A program made the translations under genes and the position numbers. A stretch of 64,000 nt of DNA from Cellulomonas timonensis. GTDB lineage: Bacteria > Actinomycetota > Actinomycetes > Actinomycetales > Cellulomonadaceae. Where the stretch lies: positions 124,001 through 188,000 of the forward strand of contig NZ_FCOT01000013.1 in NCBI RefSeq assembly GCF_900046455.1, read 5' to 3'. This document shows positions 62,882-64,000 of the stretch, piece after piece (the stretch's first letter is position 1; every line of letters begins with the position of its first letter). Under the pieces are notes generated by a model. It saw only the letters and a list, made by a program, of their open reading frames with translations, had not been told where the DNA came from and ran no database searches.

Positions 62882-63990
62882 GCGCGCAGCGCCCGGCCGT
62901 GCCGTCGATGTGGGGCTCCACGCTCCTCGTCGCCGAACGTGAGATCACCACGCAGGTCCGCACCAAGTCGTTCCTCATCTCGACAGCGATCACGCTGGGC
63001 CTGGTCTTGGTCGGGATCATCGCGCCCAGCCTGTTCGGCGGATCCGGCGACGACGCCATCAAGGTCGCCGTCGTGGCGTCCACCTCCACAGCTGTGGAGT
63101 CCGCCGAGGGGCTCGAGGCGGTCCTCGCGGACGACGCCGACGCGGCGCGCCAGATGGTCGAGGCGGACGAGGGGGAGGCCGCGGTGCTGCCCGGCGAGGG
63201 CGCGCTCGGCCTCACGGTCGTCGCCCGCACCAGCGCCCCCTCGGACGTGGTCGGCGCGCTGTCCGTGGCGCCCACGGTGGAGCTGCTCGACGGCGACGCG
63301 ACCAGCGAGGGCCTGCGCATGCTCGTCTCGATGGCCTTCGGCTTCGTCTTCATGATGTCGGCGATGGGCTCGGGCAGCATGATCGCCCAGAACACCGTCC
63401 AGGAGAAGCAGACCCGCATCGTGGAGATCCTGCTCTCGGCGGTCCCGGCCCGGGCGTTGCTCGCGGGCAAGATCCTGGGGAACTCGGTGGTCGCGTTCGG
63501 CCAGACCGCGGCCATCGCCGTGGTGGCCGTGATCGGGCTGGTCGTCACCTCCCAAGACGAGCTGCTGGGCGTCCTGGGATCGGCGCTGGTGTGGTTCATC
63601 GTGTTCTTCGTCGTCGGCTTCGTGCTGGTGGCGGCGATCTTCGCGGCGAGCGCGTCGCTGGTCTCCCGCCAGGAGGACGTCGGATCGGTGCTCACCCCGG
63701 TGATGATGATCGTGATGATCCCGTACTTCCTGGTGCTGTTCTTCAACGACAACGCCTTCGCGATGACCGTCATGTCCTACGTGCCGTTCAGCGCGACGGT
63801 GGGGATGCCCGTGCGGCTGTTCCTGGGCGAGGCGCACTGGTGGGAGCCGATCCTGTCGCTGGCGGTCCTGATCGGCTGCACGCTCGTGGTGACGGCGATC
63901 GCGGCGCGCATCTACTCGGGCTCGCTGCTGCGGATGGGCGGGCGCACGTCGGTGCGCGAGGCGCTGAAGGCGAGCGAGGACGCTGTCTGA
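62878..63990 (+). CDS. ABC exporter permease (NatB-like, ABC-2 family)
   Basis: A 370-residue membrane protein: helix 1 about 30-50 (FLISTAITLGLVLVGIIAPSLF), an extracellular domain about 55-150, then five to six helices from about 150 (MLVSMAFGFVFMMSAMGSGSM). NTVQEKQTRIVEILLSAVPARALLAGKILGN near 178-205 is the hallmark of ABC-2 permeases of the NatB/YhaP group. Start ATG 62878 overlaps the ATPase stop. Ends 11 bp before the window closes. Confidence 0.93.
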   Translation: MSAQRPAVPSMWGSTLLVAEREITTQVRTKSFLISTAITLGLVLVGIIAPSLFGGSGDDAIKVAVVASTSTAVESAEGLEAVLADDADAARQMVEADEGEAAVLPGEGALGLTVVARTSAPSDVVGALSVAPTVELLDGDATSEGLRMLVSMAFGFVFMMSAMGSGSMIAQNTVQEKQTRIVEILLSAVPARALLAGKILGNSVVAFGQTAAIAVVAVIGLVVTSQDELLGVLGSALVWFIVFFVVGFVLVAAIFAASASLVSRQEDVGSVLTPVMMIVMIPYFLVLFFNDNAFAMTVMSYVPFSATVGMPVRLFLGEAHWWEPILSLAVLIGCTLVVTAIAARIYSGSLLRMGGRTSVREALKASEDAV

Positions 63991-64000
63991 CGGAATCAGG

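Overview
This window is about 64 kb of very GC-rich DNA with dense, often ATGA-coupled genes and many GTG starts. The gene order gpsA-ddl-thiL-rpmB-recG-rsmD-coaD-rpmF-rnc-mutM ... rne-rplU-rpmA-obg-proB-proA-nadD-rsfS-tRNA-Ala, together with a CBM2-bearing polysaccharide lyase, points to an actinobacterium of the order Micrococcales. A Cellulomonas-like organism is my best guess; this is inferred from gene order and product types, not from a database search.

Layout. 1-16.1 kb is housekeeping: end of gpsA, a PLP transsulfuration enzyme, ddl, a DUF3515 lipoprotein, thiL, rpmB, a DAK-type kinase, recG, an ABC ATPase with membrane partner, rsmD, coaD, a coiled-coil protein, the YceD/DUF177 protein, rpmF, rnc and mutM. 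16.1-24.9 kb is a respiration block: a DevR-like response regulator faces a cydA-cydB-cydD-cydC-(DevS-like kinase) operon, and a DevR/DosR-type palindrome lies upstream of cydA. 25.3-32.6 kb holds RNase E/G, rplU, rpmA, obg and proB. 32.7-35.7 kb holds a secreted CBM2-PL11 rhamnogalacturonan lyase and a lipoprotein.

35.7-45.3 kb is the most interesting part: a leader region with two small ORFs, one a 25-codon peptide with four cysteines whose stop codon lies at the foot of a hairpin, followed by an operon for an oligopeptide-type ABC importer, an M20 deacylase, a double GNAT acetyltransferase and an FMN luciferase-like monooxygenase. This is the enzyme set used in Bacillus for salvage of S-substituted cysteines through N-acetylation, C-S cleavage and deacetylation. 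I propose a cysteine-attenuated salvage operon.

45.4-49.9 kb returns to housekeeping (proA, nadD, rsfS, a histidine phosphatase, tRNA-Ala). 50-53.3 kb holds an SDR, a frameshifted MerR regulator and a divergent DMT exporter/MarR pair with mirrored operator-promoters. 53.4-59.7 kb is a catecholate siderophore uptake and iron release operon behind an IdeR/DmdR-type iron box. 59.7-64 kb holds a LuxR-type two-component pair and a NatAB-like ABC exporter.

Sequence quality. Three places look like assembly artefacts, not biology: a decaying 182-bp duplication in the DAK gene (6131-6312), Nextera transposon-adapter sequence inside cydC (about 20421-20460), and an Illumina i7/P7 adapter plus poly-A and AT-rich noise in the gene between nadD and rsfS (47869-about 48020). 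Each breaks a gene that is probably intact in the organism.
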